Shown: positions 1-9,418, counted from the stretch's first letter. The stretch is DNA of 64,000 bases from Bacillus ndiopicus (GCF_000612805.1 NZ_HG964405.1:257963-321962), one strand, 5' to 3'. Translations and numbers: made by a program. The notes: generated by a model from the sequence alone, not told the origin.

Positions 1-139
1 AATTATAGTAAATACAAGGTAAGTATAATGCTTTTGAAAAAAATCAACTTTGTACTAAAATACACTTTTATTTCATAAACTTCAGCGAGTAATAAATTAC
101 ATATTCGAGCTAATTTTGAGAGTAATAACAAGAAACTGA

Positions 140-168
140 TTGTAAACGCATTCATTTTTCACTATAAT
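140..168 (+). promoter_or_regulatory. fadD promoter overlapped by a cre (CcpA) site
   Basis: A sigma-A type promoter is visible: TTGTAA at 140-145, a 17-base spacer, and a perfect TATAAT at 163-168. The 16-mer at 140-155 fits the catabolite-response element consensus WTGNNARCGNWWWCAW at every position and lies over the -35 box, a repressing geometry. FadR-regulon genes of B. subtilis are known to be under carbon catabolite repression, so CcpA control here is expected. Bases 1-139 show no gene. Confidence 0.75.
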
Positions 169-216
169 AATTATTAATAGAATATGAAAAGTATACTAGG
201 TGAAGGGGAGAATGTT

Positions 217-1905
217 ATGACAGATAAGTTGTGGTTAAAGAAGTATCCCGAAGAAATCCCGCATGAAATTGAGCTACCAGCAATGCCAGTACAGCAATTT
301 TTAACAGATGCTTACAATGCATACCCTGATAAAATAGCAGTGCATTTTATGGGGAAGGAATTAACCTATAAGGAACTTTACGAATCCGCTTTGAAGTTTG
401 CAAACTATTTACGTTCTCTAGGGGTGGAGAAAGGTGACCGAGTTGCAGTAATGCTTCCAAACTGTCCGCAGGCTGTTATCGCTTATTATGGCACGATGTA
501 TGCAGGGGGCATTGTTGTGCAAACAAACCCGCTTTATACTGAGCGCGAGCTGCAATATCAAATGGCTGACTCTGGTGCCAAAGTACTTTTAGTAATGGAT
601 ATTTTATATCCACGAGCGATGAAGATTCTAAAGGAAACGGCTTTAGAAAATGTTATTGTAACTGGTATTAAAGACTATTTACCATTCCCGAAAAATTTAG
701 TTTATCCATTTATTCAAAAAAAGCAATATGGCTTTAGTGTAAAGGTAGAGCATAGTGGTGCAAATCATCTATTTACACATATTATGCAGTCTAGCTCACC
801 ACAGCCGATTGCCCTTGATTTCGATTTTGAACAAGATATTGCATTATTGCAATATACAGGTGGAACAACGGGTTCACCAAAAGGCGTTATGTTAACGCAT
901 AAAAACTTAATTGCCAATACAAAAATGTGTGATGCATGGATGTATAAAAGCGAGGAAGGTAACGAAACAATTTTAGGAATATTGCCATTTTTCCATGTAT
1001 ACGGTATGACGACAGTGTTAATTTTAGCGGTCATGATGAAAGGGAAAATGGTATTATTACCGAAATTCGATGTGGAGCAAGCGCTAAAAACGATTGATAA
1101 ACAGAAGCCAACATTGTTCCCAGGAGCACCAACTATGTATATTGGCTTACTGAATCACCCGGATATCGGCAATTATGATCTTTCTTCGATTAAAGCTTGT
1201 TTAAGTGGCTCAGCTCCACTGCCAGTAGATGTGCAAGAGAAATTTGAAAGAATTACAGGTGGTAAACTAGTTGAAGGTTATGGACTAACAGAAACATCTC
1301 CAGTGACCCACGCGAATTTCATTTGGCATGATCGTGTTGTCGGTTCAATTGGCGTGCCGTGGCCAAATACGGATGCAATTATTTTGCGCGGAGGCGACTA
1401 TGAGCCATTACCACCAGGCGAAATTGGCGAAATTGCAGTTAAAGGTCCACAAGTGATGAAGGGCTATTGGAATCGACCAGAAGAAACAGCAATGACATTT
1501 TTTGATGGCTGGTTTTTAACAGGTGATTTAGGTTATATGGATGAAAACGGCTATTTCTATGTGGTCGACCGCAAAAAAGATATGATTATTGCAGGTGGCT
1601 TCAATATTTACCCACGAGAAGTAGAGGAAGTATTGTATGAGTATGAAGCAATCCAAGAATGTGTAGTTGCAGGTATTCCTGATCCGTACCGTGGTGAAAC
1701 TGTTAAGGCCTATATTGTATTAAAAGAGGGTTATTCAGTAACTGAAGAGCAGTTAAATGAATATTGCCGTAAAAATTTAGCTGCATTTAAAGTGCCTCGT
1801 CAATATGAATTCCGTAAAGAGCTACCAAAAACTGCGGTTGGTAAAATTTTACGTCGCTCTTTAATTGATGAAGAAAAGCAAAAGCTTGCTGCGAAGGAAG
1901 CGTAA
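217..1905 (+). CDS. lcfA: Long-chain fatty-acid--CoA ligase (LcfA/FadD)
   Basis: Activates long-chain fatty acids to acyl-CoA through an acyl-adenylate, the entry step of beta-oxidation. It shows the AMP-binding motif YTGGTTGSPKGV, the GYGLTET motif, and the C-terminal TGDLGYMDENGYFYVVDRKK stretch with the adenylation hinge and the PREVEEV segment. An upstream in-frame ATG at 184 exists, but the strong AGGTGAAGGGGAG ribosome site at 198-210 sits 6 bases before the ATG at 217, and the predicted transcript begins near 175. This start gives 562 residues, close to the B. subtilis enzyme. It is first in the block with fadR, fadB, etfB and etfA. Confidence 0.95.
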   Translation: MTDKLWLKKYPEEIPHEIELPAMPVQQFLTDAYNAYPDKIAVHFMGKELTYKELYESALKFANYLRSLGVEKGDRVAVMLPNCPQAVIAYYGTMYAGGIVVQTNPLYTERELQYQMADSGAKVLLVMDILYPRAMKILKETALENVIVTGIKDYLPFPKNLVYPFIQKKQYGFSVKVEHSGANHLFTHIMQSSSPQPIALDFDFEQDIALLQYTGGTTGSPKGVMLTHKNLIANTKMCDAWMYKSEEGNETILGILPFFHVYGMTTVLILAVMMKGKMVLLPKFDVEQALKTIDKQKPTLFPGAPTMYIGLLNHPDIGNYDLSSIKACLSGSAPLPVDVQEKFERITGGKLVEGYGLTETSPVTHANFIWHDRVVGSIGVPWPNTDAIILRGGDYEPLPPGEIGEIAVKGPQVMKGYWNRPEETAMTFFDGWFLTGDLGYMDENGYFYVVDRKKDMIIAGGFNIYPREVEEVLYEYEAIQECVVAGIPDPYRGETVKAYIVLKEGYSVTEEQLNEYCRKNLAAFKVPRQYEFRKELPKTAVGKILRRSLIDEEKQKLAAKEA

Positions 1906-1924
1906 AAAATGTTGTATTAGCTAC

Positions 1925-1953
1925 TTGACATATAGTACAACAAATAATAATAT
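1925..1953 (+). promoter_or_regulatory. Promoter of fadR
   Basis: Perfect -35 TTGACA at 1925-1930, 17-base spacer, and TAATAT at 1948-1953. It allows fadR-fadB-etfBA to be transcribed independently of fadD. The operator begins 6 bases after the -10 box. Confidence 0.8.
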
Positions 1954-1959
1954 AAAAAC

Positions 1960-1979
1960 ATGAATGAATGGTCATTCAT
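1960..1979 (+). promoter_or_regulatory. FadR operator
   Basis: ATGAATGAATGGTCATTCAT is a near-perfect palindrome matching the B. subtilis FadR (YsiA) operator pattern TGAATGANTANTCATTCA at nearly every position. It lies at the transcription start of the fadR promoter, so FadR should repress itself and the downstream genes until long-chain acyl-CoA binds it. Confidence 0.85.
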
Positions 1980-2050
1980 GTTTTTGTTTTGATTGAGCAC
2001 TAGGCTAATCAAAACAAAATGTAATAGATTTTTTACTGGTGGTGATAAAC

Positions 2051-2632
2051 ATGAAGCGCAATAAGCCAAAATATAAACAAATTATTGATGCTGCTGTTAT
2101 TGCAATTGCTGAAAATGGCTACCATCAGGCTCAGGTTTCTAAAATTGCCAAACAAGCTGGCGTAGCGGACGGAACAATTTATCTTTATTTTAAAAATAAA
2201 GAGGACATTTTAATTTCTGTCTTTCAAGAAAAGATGGTTGTGTTTGTAGAGAATTTGCAGGAAATATTAAAAAGTGGTGAAACTTCTTCAGAAAAACTAT
2301 GTCGAATGATTGAAAGTCACTTTTCGGTATTGGCAAGTGACCATCATCTGGCTACAGTTACACAATTAGAATTGCGTCAATCAAATAAGGAAATTCGCTT
2401 AAAAATCAATGCGATTTTAAAGGAATATCTTAAGCTGCTTGATGAAATTTTAATCGAAGGCATGGTATCTGGTGAATTTAATTCTGCAATGGATGTTCGA
2501 GTAGCTCGTCAAATGGTATTTGGCACAATAGATGAAATTACAACAACTTGGGTAATGAATGACTATCGCTATGATTTACTTGAACAAGCGCCAAAAGTGC
2601 AAAAATTGCTACTGGATGGCTTAAAAGCTTAA
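2051..2632 (+). CDS. fadR: TetR-family fatty-acid degradation regulator FadR (YsiA)
   Basis: Acyl-CoA-responsive repressor of beta-oxidation genes. The N-terminal TetR helix-turn-helix is clear (ENGYHQAQVSKIAKQAGVAD, then GTIYLYFKNKEDI), and the all-helical ligand domain keeps the family stretches TQLELRQSN and ARQMVFGTIDE. GTG codons at 2039 and 2042 are in frame, but they overlap the GGTGGTGAT ribosome site. The ATG at 2051 is correctly spaced from that site and gives MKRNKPKYKQ, as in the B. subtilis protein (193 residues). It is separated from fadB by 16 bases. Confidence 0.93.
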   Translation: MKRNKPKYKQIIDAAVIAIAENGYHQAQVSKIAKQAGVADGTIYLYFKNKEDILISVFQEKMVVFVENLQEILKSGETSSEKLCRMIESHFSVLASDHHLATVTQLELRQSNKEIRLKINAILKEYLKLLDEILIEGMVSGEFNSAMDVRVARQMVFGTIDEITTTWVMNDYRYDLLEQAPKVQKLLLDGLKA

Positions 2633-2648
2633 AGGGGTGTATGGGAGA

Positions 2649-3422
2649 ATGGAATTTCTCAATTGGACAATAGACGAAGGCGTGGCGGTTGTAACGATTC
2701 AGCGACCACCAGCTAATGCTTTATCAAGAGGCATGATCGCCGAAGTCAATGAAATACTTGATACAATTGAACATAACGATGAAGTACGAGTTATGGTACT
2801 TCATGGTGAGGGGCGTTTTTTCTCTGCAGGTGCAGATATTAAGGAGTTTACAGAAGTATCATCTGGTGCAGAGTTTGCTAAGTTATCCCAGCATGGGCAA
2901 GGTGTTTTTGAAAGACTGGAAACATTTCCGAAACCCGTTATTGCAGCCATTCATGGTGCAGCATTAGGTGGGGGGCTAGAGCTTGCGATGGGCTGTCACT
3001 TACGCTATGTGACAGAAGGCGCAAAGCTAGGGTTACCAGAATTACAGCTAGGCTTAATTCCTGGATTTGCAGGAACACAACGCTTACCTCGTTATGTAGG
3101 GTTTGCAAAAGCTGCTGAAATGCTATTTACATCTGAGCCAATTACAGGTACAGAGGCGGTACAATGGGGATTAGCAAACCAAGCATTTACTGATGAAGAA
3201 TTATTACCAAAAACGCTTGAGATTGCGAAAAAAATCGCAAAGAAAAGTCCTGTTGCACTAAAGGCAGCAATTGAAATGCTGCAATATACAAAGGCTGCAT
3301 CGTTCCATGAAGGCGTAGCAGCTGAAGCTGAAAGTTTTGGTACAGTTTTCGTATCAGAAGATGCAAAAGAAGGAATACAAGCATTTATTGAAAAACGTCA
3401 ACCAGTTTTTAAAGGTAAATAA
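2649..3422 (+). CDS. fadB: Enoyl-CoA hydratase/isomerase family protein FadB
   Basis: Hydrates 2-enoyl-CoA in beta-oxidation. Crotonase-fold signatures are present: the oxyanion-hole stretch GEGRFFSAGADIKEF, then AAIHGAALGGGLELA and the catalytic region LPELQLGLIPGFAGTQRLPR. Of the candidate starts, GTG at 2637 overlaps the AAAGGGG ribosome site, while the ATG at 2649 gives MEFLNWTIDEG and 257 residues, the size of the B. subtilis protein. It ends with the typical EGIQAFIEKRQPVFKG tail. It lies between fadR and etfB in one operon. Confidence 0.93.
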   Translation: MEFLNWTIDEGVAVVTIQRPPANALSRGMIAEVNEILDTIEHNDEVRVMVLHGEGRFFSAGADIKEFTEVSSGAEFAKLSQHGQGVFERLETFPKPVIAAIHGAALGGGLELAMGCHLRYVTEGAKLGLPELQLGLIPGFAGTQRLPRYVGFAKAAEMLFTSEPITGTEAVQWGLANQAFTDEELLPKTLEIAKKIAKKSPVALKAAIEMLQYTKAASFHEGVAAEAESFGTVFVSEDAKEGIQAFIEKRQPVFKGK

Positions 3423-3448
3423 TAAATAAGCTTTCGGAGGTCTGTAAA

Positions 3449-4222
3449 ATGAATATTTATGTATTAGTGAAACGTACGTTTGACACAGAGGAAAAAATCG
3501 TTGTATCAGGTGGCAAAATCCAAGAAGACGGCGCTGAATTTATTATCAACCCATACGACGAGTATGCGATTGAAGAAGCTATTCAAAAGCGTGATGCATT
3601 AGGCGGTAAAGTAACAGTTGTAACAATCGGTGGAGAAGATGCTGAGAAGCAACTGCGTACAGCATTAGCAATGGGTGCAGACGAAGCTGTATTAATTAAT
3701 ACAGAAGATGATTTAGACGAATTAGATCAATATTCATCAGCTTATATTCTAGCAGAATATTTAAAAGATAAAGAGGTAGATTTAATTTTAGCAGGGAATG
3801 TAGCGATTGATGGTGGTTCTGGTCAAGTAGGCCCTCGTTTAGCTGATTTATTAGGCATTAACTATGTAACTACAATTACAAGCCTAGAAATCGATGGCAC
3901 AAACGTGAAAATCGTACGTGACATTGAAGGGGACTCTGAAGTATTAGAAACAACTTTACCTTTATTAGTAACAGCTCAGCAAGGCTTAAACGAGCCGCGC
4001 TACCCATCTTTACCAGGTATTATGAAAGCGAAGAAAAAACCATTAGAAGAGCTTGAGCTTGATGACTTAGATATCGATGAAGATGATGTAGAAGTAAAAG
4101 TGGAAACAGTAGAAATCTACTTACCACCACAAAAAGCAGCAGGCCGCGTTTTAGATGGCGAATTACAAGCGCAAGTGAAAGAGCTTGTCAATTTACTGCA
4201 CACAGAAGCAAAAGTAATCTAA
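3449..4222 (+). CDS. etfB: Electron transfer flavoprotein, beta subunit
   Basis: With EtfA, accepts electrons from acyl-CoA dehydrogenases and passes them to the quinone pool. It begins MNIYVLVKRTFDTEEK and shows the EtfB core AMGADEAVLI, LAGNVAIDGGSGQVGPRLAD, and the C-terminal PRYPSLPGIMKAKKKP signature used for AMP binding and partner recognition. The CGGAGG ribosome site is correctly placed. It sits 26 bases after fadB and 33 before etfA. Confidence 0.96.
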   Translation: MNIYVLVKRTFDTEEKIVVSGGKIQEDGAEFIINPYDEYAIEEAIQKRDALGGKVTVVTIGGEDAEKQLRTALAMGADEAVLINTEDDLDELDQYSSAYILAEYLKDKEVDLILAGNVAIDGGSGQVGPRLADLLGINYVTTITSLEIDGTNVKIVRDIEGDSEVLETTLPLLVTAQQGLNEPRYPSLPGIMKAKKKPLEELELDDLDIDEDDVEVKVETVEIYLPPQKAAGRVLDGELQAQVKELVNLLHTEAKVI

Positions 4223-4255
4223 TTTCAGTCATAACAAAGGTATGGAGGGAACAGC

Positions 4256-5233
4256 ATGTCAAAAAAAGTGTTAGTATTAGGGGAAGTTCGTGAAGGAAGC
4301 CTACGTAATGTATCATTCGAGGCAATTGCAGCAGCAAAACAAATCGCTGACGGTGGAGAAATCGTTGGTGTATTAATTGGAGACGCAGTAGCGGGTGTAG
4401 CAAATGAATTAGTAGCATACGGTGCTGACCGTGTTGTTACAGTAGAGCACCCACACTTAAAATCATATACATCTGATGGCTATAGCCAAGCATTTATGGC
4501 AGTTGTTGGTGAAGAAAGCCCAGAAGCAATCGTATTTGGTCATACAGCTCTTGGAAAAGACTTATCACCAAAAATCGCTTCTAAATTACAATCAGGTCTT
4601 GTATCTGATGTAACAGAAATCGAAGGCGCTGGCGATAGTGCATTATTTATTCGTCCAATTTACTCTGGTAAAGCATTTGAAAAAGTAAAAGTGAAAGATG
4701 GCATCGTATTCGTAACAATCCGTCCAAACAATATTGCACCGCTTACAAAGGATGAAAGTCGTTCAGGCGGCGTATCGTCATTAGCTGTTGATATTACAAA
4801 CTTACGTACAATTATCAAAGAGGTTGTACGCAAATCAGCAGAAGGTGTTGATTTATCAGAGGCGAAAGTGGTCGTTGCTGGTGGACGTGGCGTGAAATCG
4901 GAGGAAGGCTTCGAGCCATTAAAAGAGCTTGCTAATGTACTAGGTGGCGCGGTAGGTGCTTCTCGTGGTGCTTGTGACGCAGAATACTGTGACTACTCTT
5001 TACAAATTGGTCAAACAGGTAAAGTTGTAACACCTGACCTTTATATTGCTGCAGGTATTTCGGGCGCAATCCAGCATTTAGCTGGTATGTCAAACTCAAA
5101 AGTAATCGTAGCAATTAACAAAGACCCAGAAGCAAATATTTTCAAAGTAGCAGATTATGGCATCGTTGGTGACTTATTCGAAGTTGTACCGATGTTAATT
5201 GAAGAATTTAAAGCGTTGAAAGCAAACGCGTAA
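4256..5233 (+). CDS. etfA: Electron transfer flavoprotein, alpha subunit
   Basis: FAD-carrying subunit of the ETF heterodimer, 325 residues. The C-terminal FAD-binding region is intact (AAGISGAIQHLAGMSNSKVI, then AINKDPEANIFKVADYGIVGD). A GGAGG site precedes the ATG. It is the last gene of the beta-oxidation block and is followed by a hairpin at 5244-5265. Confidence 0.96.
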   Translation: MSKKVLVLGEVREGSLRNVSFEAIAAAKQIADGGEIVGVLIGDAVAGVANELVAYGADRVVTVEHPHLKSYTSDGYSQAFMAVVGEESPEAIVFGHTALGKDLSPKIASKLQSGLVSDVTEIEGAGDSALFIRPIYSGKAFEKVKVKDGIVFVTIRPNNIAPLTKDESRSGGVSSLAVDITNLRTIIKEVVRKSAEGVDLSEAKVVVAGGRGVKSEEGFEPLKELANVLGGAVGASRGACDAEYCDYSLQIGQTGKVVTPDLYIAAGISGAIQHLAGMSNSKVIVAINKDPEANIFKVADYGIVGDLFEVVPMLIEEFKALKANA

Positions 5234-5243
5234 TAAAGAGGCT

Positions 5244-5265
5244 GTAGGGGAAACACTTCCCCTAC
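5244..5265 (+). terminator. Hairpin after etfA
   Basis: Nine-base perfect stem GTAGGGGAA / TTCCCCTAC with a 4-base loop. The T tract is weak (CTATTTGCATTTT). Probably a terminator between the convergent etfA and anti-sigma genes. Confidence 0.6.
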
Positions 5266-5278
5266 GGCTATTTGCATT

Positions 5279-5917
5279 TTATTGATTTGAATTGTTTTGA
5301 TGTTTTAAAAATTCTTGTACTTCTGCAAAATCTGGACCTGCATACATTAAATATACATATAATCCATAGGGCGTATACTCGGCTTTTATTATATGGGACG
5401 TTTCACTTGAATAAATGAAACGAGTATCATTATTAGTAAATTTTGTTCCATTGTAACGAGTAAATAAATCATCAAAACGCTTTTTATCTACTCCCATAAG
5501 GATGAGAGATTTTAATTTCCCCTGTACAAAATAAAATCTCGCATCGCCTTCAAAATCTAGTATAAGATTAGCATTATTGCCATCCTCAAACAATTCGGTA
5601 GTATAATTTTCACCTAAAGTTTCACTTACTTTGGCTGGGGAATCCCCTAACGTCACGCCATGCAAATAAAATAAACCTTGTTCTTCATAAAATACAGGTT
5701 CGGTGAGGTCAACCTTTGTAGCATATTTATCAACTACAAACACCTGATTGACGATAAAAAGAATAGAACTAACTGTTAAAATCGCGCTTAGTATAAAAAA
5801 TCTCCATCTATAAGTGGGCTTTTGGGGACCTCTTTCAATTTCCTGCAAAACATTATGCATCACGCGCTGTTTAATTGCTTGTAAGTCTTTTATTTCAGTA
5901 GGTGTATAGTTATTCAT
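5279..5917 (-). CDS. Putative membrane-anchored anti-sigma factor
   Basis: 212 residues: a cytoplasmic N-terminal ~40 residues (MNNYTPTEIKDLQAIKQRVM), one transmembrane helix at about 42-63, and an extracytoplasmic domain of about 150 residues that I do not recognise. The role is inferred from context. It starts inside the last codons of the ECF sigma gene (8-base overlap) with its own GGGAGGTG site, the usual arrangement of sigma/anti-sigma pairs. The signal it senses cannot be read from the sequence. Confidence 0.7.
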   Translation of the reverse strand: MNNYTPTEIKDLQAIKQRVMHNVLQEIERGPQKPTYRWRFFILSAILTVSSILFIVNQVFVVDKYATKVDLTEPVFYEEQGLFYLHGVTLGDSPAKVSETLGENYTTELFEDGNNANLILDFEGDARFYFVQGKLKSLILMGVDKKRFDDLFTRYNGTKFTNNDTRFIYSSETSHIIKAEYTPYGLYVYLMYAGPDFAEVQEFLKHQNNSNQ

Positions 5918-6428
5918 TTATAAGCACCTCCCATTGAATATCCTTCAATTTATTCTTTAATAGTTCTTTGCCTCTTCTTAATCGCGTTTTTACAGTACTT
6001 TCTGGAATAGACAAAATACTTGCTATTTCTTTAATATTCATTTCATTAAAATAAAAATAAATGAGTACCTCTCTTTGTTTTAAAGGTAATTCAAGGATTG
6101 CCTCTGCTACTATAGTTTCTTCATCTTTTCTTACTAATTCATCTAACTCCACTTTACTGGTCGAAGGGGAAACTTTATTTTGCAGTTGTACTTTTCTATA
6201 AGACCAACTTCTTAAGTAATCCTTGCTTTTATTCGCTGTCATCTTAAATAAATAAGCTTGTAATTGTCCACGTTCTTCATATTTATTTGGATGGTGATAT
6301 ATTTTAATAAATACTTCTTGTACAATATCTTCGGCCGCTTGACGATCCTTTACGTAGTAATAAGCTAATCGTATTAAGGATTCTGTATAGAGATTCATTA
6401 TTTCTTTTAAATTGTGAATAGTTAACAA
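5910..6428 (-). CDS. ECF RNA polymerase sigma factor (sigma-70 family)
   Basis: Extracytoplasmic-function sigma factor. Region 2 is clear (LIRLAYYYVKDRQAAEDIVQ, then EVFIKIYHHP), as is region 4 with its helix-turn-helix (LPLKQREVLIYFYFNEMNIK, then EIASILSIPESTVKTRLRRG). An in-frame GTG at 6437 overlaps the AAAGGGG ribosome site. The TTG at 6428 lies 8 bases after it and is preferred (172 residues). It is translationally coupled to the downstream membrane protein, its likely anti-sigma factor. The regulon is unknown. Confidence 0.88.
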   Translation of the reverse strand: MLTIHNLKEIMNLYTESLIRLAYYYVKDRQAAEDIVQEVFIKIYHHPNKYEERGQLQAYLFKMTANKSKDYLRSWSYRKVQLQNKVSPSTSKVELDELVRKDEETIVAEAILELPLKQREVLIYFYFNEMNIKEIASILSIPESTVKTRLRRGKELLKNKLKDIQWEVLINE

Positions 6429-6456
6429 GCTTCCCACCCCTTTCTTTACATGTTAA

Positions 6457-6480
6457 ACGATTCTTAATACAAGAAAGTTT
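6457..6480 (-). promoter_or_regulatory. Possible ECF-type autoregulatory promoter
   Basis: On the minus strand an AAAC element (6477-6480) and a CGTTT element (CGT at 6459-6457) are about 17 bases apart, 30-50 bases upstream of the sigma gene. This resembles the general AAC...CGT layout of ECF promoters, but the match is loose. Confidence 0.35.
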
Positions 6481-6620
6481 GGATATTTTTTATTTTGTGC
6501 TATTGAAATTTAAGTGCTTACTATAAAATCAAATTGGAAACATTTGATTTCATTTGGTTTTTATAAATTTACTTAAGTTTTTTAGTAGTCATATTACTTT
6601 GAAAGTAGGTGGTTATGTTG

Positions 6621-7115
6621 ATGGATAATATTACACTTAGATTTCTGCAACAGGCTGATTTCCCCTATGTGTTAGCATGGAGCAAAGACCCAGAGTTTTG
6701 TGCAGCAAATGGCTGGGAAATAGGGCGTCAAGAGGCTGAACTAGCTGCATGGTGGGAGCGTTGTTTACATCTAAATAGCCCTTCGTTTATTCGCCTTGGA
6801 ATTGAATATAAAGGAATACTTATTGGTTATGCAGATTTAGCTGAAATACATAATCAACAAGCGGAAATTGGCGTAGCGATTGGGGACAGGAGTCTTTGGG
6901 GAATGGGTGTAGGCACGAAAGTGGTTAAATTGCTTATAGATTATGGAGTTAGAAATTTGAATATTGCAATATTCAAAGGTGAAACACATGCGACAAATCT
7001 TCGCTCACAAAATATGTTGCAGAAACTGGGCTTTAAAGAAATCGGTCGCATAGGTAGTGAGATGTATTGCAATGAAGAAGTGACATTGGTTCAATATCAA
7101 TATAGTATTTACTAA
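6621..7115 (+). CDS. GNAT-family N-acetyltransferase
   Basis: Acetyl-CoA-dependent acetyltransferase of the RimJ/RimL-like branch. It shows LRFLQQADFPYVLAWSKDPE at the N terminus, an acetyl-CoA loop region around IGDRSLWGMGVGTKVV, and the usual late NLRSQNMLQKLGFKEIGRIG motif. The ATG at 6621 lies 8 bases after AGGTGG; GTG 6609 and ATG 6615 overlap or crowd that site. The substrate is not predictable. It is a single gene between the sigma/anti-sigma pair and trxA. Confidence 0.85.
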   Translation: MDNITLRFLQQADFPYVLAWSKDPEFCAANGWEIGRQEAELAAWWERCLHLNSPSFIRLGIEYKGILIGYADLAEIHNQQAEIGVAIGDRSLWGMGVGTKVVKLLIDYGVRNLNIAIFKGETHATNLRSQNMLQKLGFKEIGRIGSEMYCNEEVTLVQYQYSIY

Positions 7116-7171
7116 GCAAATAAAAGGACAAGACTAATATGAGCAATTCACTGTTATTGGTATTTTAAACG

Positions 7172-7180
7172 TGCTATACT
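7172..7180 (+). promoter_or_regulatory. Extended -10 promoter of trxA
   Basis: TGCTATACT is an extended -10 element (TG-N-TATACT) about 35 bases before the trxA start; no good -35 box is visible. Confidence 0.5.
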
Positions 7181-7214
7181 ACATGCAGATGTTAGTTGAA
7201 GGAGGCTATTTATA

Positions 7215-7529
7215 ATGGCAATTGTACAAGCGACAGATCAAAACTTTGCACAAGAAATCGCTAATGGCGTAGTTCTTGTAGATTTTTGGGCAACATGGTG
7301 TGGACCATGTAAAATGATTGCACCTGTTCTAGAGGAATTAGATGCAGAAATCGGTAACGATGTGAAAATCGTAAAGGTAGATGTTGATAACAACCAAGTA
7401 ACAGCAGCAGAATACCAAATTATGTCGATTCCATCATTATTATTATTTGTTGATGGTGAATTAAAAGCGAAAACGGCTGGTTTCCAACCGAAAGAAGCTT
7501 TAATCGACTTTATCGATTCTAATAAATAA
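7215..7529 (+). CDS. trxA: Thioredoxin
   Basis: Small cytoplasmic dithiol oxidoreductase that reduces protein disulfides and ribonucleotide reductase. 104 residues, the standard length, with the redox motif W-C-G-P-C at 28-32 (FWATWCGPCKM) and the cis-proline segment MSIPSLLLF. The ribosome site GAAGGAGG is strong. It sits next to uvrC as in B. subtilis and is followed by its own terminator. Confidence 0.97.
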   Translation: MAIVQATDQNFAQEIANGVVLVDFWATWCGPCKMIAPVLEELDAEIGNDVKIVKVDVDNNQVTAAEYQIMSIPSLLLFVDGELKAKTAGFQPKEALIDFIDSNK

Positions 7530-7538
7530 TACATGAAA

Positions 7539-7571
7539 CCGCGCTTTCCGAAATGGCTAGCGCGGCTTTTT
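7539..7571 (+). terminator. Terminator of trxA
   Basis: Stem CCGCGC (7539-7544) / GCGCGG (7560-7565) followed by CTTTTTATTTTT. Confidence 0.75.
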
Positions 7572-7618
7572 ATTTTTCGGTATGATAGAGCTATATGATA
7601 AAGTATAGGTGATAACTG

Positions 7619-9418
7619 ATGAATGAAATCATTCAAAACAAACTAGCCATTTTACCAGATGAACCTGGCTGTTACTTAATGAAGGATCGACAAGGAACAG
7701 TGATTTATGTAGGGAAGGCAAAAATATTAAAAAATCGTGTTCGTTCTTATTTCTCAGGGACACATGACGGCAAAACACAACGCTTAGTAAGTGAAATTGA
7801 GGATTTCGAATACATCGTTACAGCTTCTGATTTAGAGGCATTAATGTTAGAGCTAAATTTAATTAAGCAATATGATCCAAAATACAATATTATGCTGACG
7901 GACGATAAGACATATCCTTACATTAAAATAACAAATGAAAAATATCCTCGCATTTTAACGACACGCAAAATTAGCAAAGATAAAGCGAAATATTTTGGAC
8001 CTTATCCAAATGCCTATGCGGCGAATGAAACACGCAAGCTGTTAGACCGCATTTATCCGTTAAGAAAATGTGCGCAATTGCCAACTCAAGTGTGCTTATA
8101 TTACCATTTGGGACAATGCCTCGCACCTTGTGTAAAAGATATTGAACCACAAGTTTATCGTGAAATGACAGAGGAAATTGCCAAGTTTTTAAATGGTGAT
8201 TATGTAGAAGTGAAGCGAAATTTAGAGCGCCAAATGTATGAGGCCGCAGAACAGCTCCAGTTTGAGAGAGCGAAGGAGTTTCGTGATCAAATTGCGCATA
8301 TTGAAGCGATTATGCAAAAGCAAAAAATTATTACAAAGGATTTATCAAATCGCGATGTATTCGGCTATGCAGTCGAAAAAGGCTGGATGTGTGTGCAAGT
8401 GTTGTTTGTACGCCAAGGTAAACTGATAGAACGCGATGTTTCTATTTTTCCAATTTACCGTGACCCAGAAGAGGAATTTTTAACATTTGTAGGGCGCTTT
8501 TATGAAGAAACGAAGCATTTAAAGCCAAAGGAAATATTCATCCCTTCTACAATCGATGAAGTATTGTTAGAAAAATTACTTGACGTTCGTGTGCTAATTC
8601 CGAAGCGCGGAGCAAAAAAAGAGTTAGTAGATATGGCGATGAAAAATGCCCAAATTGCGATTCATGAAAAATTCCAGCTAATCGAAAGGCAGGAAGTGCG
8701 TACTGTTGGTGCCTGTGAGGCTCTAGGCGAGGCGATGGGGATTGCTACGCCACTACGTATAGAAGCATTTGATAATAGCCATATGCACGGTACAGATGCA
8801 GTGTCAGCGATGGTTGTTTTTATTGATGGTAAACCTGCCAAAAAGGAATATCGCAAATATAAGCTTCGTGAAACAGCGAGCCATGATGATTATGGTGCGA
8901 TGCAGGAAGTCATTCGTCGTCGCTATACGCGCGTCTTAAAGGAAAATTTACCGCTTCCTGATTTAATTGTGATTGATGGCGGTAAAGGACAAATGGAGGT
9001 CGCGCGTGAAGTTATTGAGGATGAGCTAGGATTATATATTCCGATAGCTGGCTTAGCCAAGGATGAGAAGCATAATACATCACAGCTTTTATTTGGTGAG
9101 CCACCAGTGCCAATCGAGCTAAAGCGAACAAGTGATAGCTTTTATTTATTGCAGCGCATTCAGGATGAAGTACACCGCTTTGCCATTACATTTTTACGAC
9201 AACAGCATGGCACAAACGCGATTAAATCGGCACTTGATAATATTGAAGGTGTGGGACCAAAGCGCAAACAGCAGCTATTAAAAGCATTTGGCTCAGTGAA
9301 GAAAATTCGCGAAGCAACAGTGGAGGAATTAACAGCACAGCGAATTCCACAAGCGCTTGCTGAAAAAATTTATACGTATTTTCAGGAGGAGGCGGCGAAA
9401 AAGGAGCAGTCTGAGTAG
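7619..9418 (+). CDS. uvrC: Excinuclease ABC subunit C
   Basis: Dual-incision nuclease of nucleotide excision repair. 599 residues. Domains in order: N-terminal GIY-YIG nuclease ([20 protein letters not shown]), a zinc/iron-type cysteine cluster around residues 150-170 ([20 protein letters not shown]), UvrBC-interaction domain, C-terminal RNase-H-like nuclease ([32 protein letters not shown]), and tandem helix-hairpin-helix ([20 protein letters not shown]). The start follows an AGGTGA site. Confidence 0.97.
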   Translation: MNEIIQNKLAILPDEPGCYLMKDRQGTVIYVGKAKILKNRVRSYFSGTHDGKTQRLVSEIEDFEYIVTASDLEALMLELNLIKQYDPKYNIMLTDDKTYPYIKITNEKYPRILTTRKISKDKAKYFGPYPNAYAANETRKLLDRIYPLRKCAQLPTQVCLYYHLGQCLAPCVKDIEPQVYREMTEEIAKFLNGDYVEVKRNLERQMYEAAEQLQFERAKEFRDQIAHIEAIMQKQKIITKDLSNRDVFGYAVEKGWMCVQVLFVRQGKLIERDVSIFPIYRDPEEEFLTFVGRFYEETKHLKPKEIFIPSTIDEVLLEKLLDVRVLIPKRGAKKELVDMAMKNAQIAIHEKFQLIERQEVRTVGACEALGEAMGIATPLRIEAFDNSHMHGTDAVSAMVVFIDGKPAKKEYRKYKLRETASHDDYGAMQEVIRRRYTRVLKENLPLPDLIVIDGGKGQMEVAREVIEDELGLYIPIAGLAKDEKHNTSQLLFGEPPVPIELKRTSDSFYLLQRIQDEVHRFAITFLRQQHGTNAIKSALDNIEGVGPKRKQQLLKAFGSVKKIREATVEELTAQRIPQALAEKIYTYFQEEAAKKEQSE

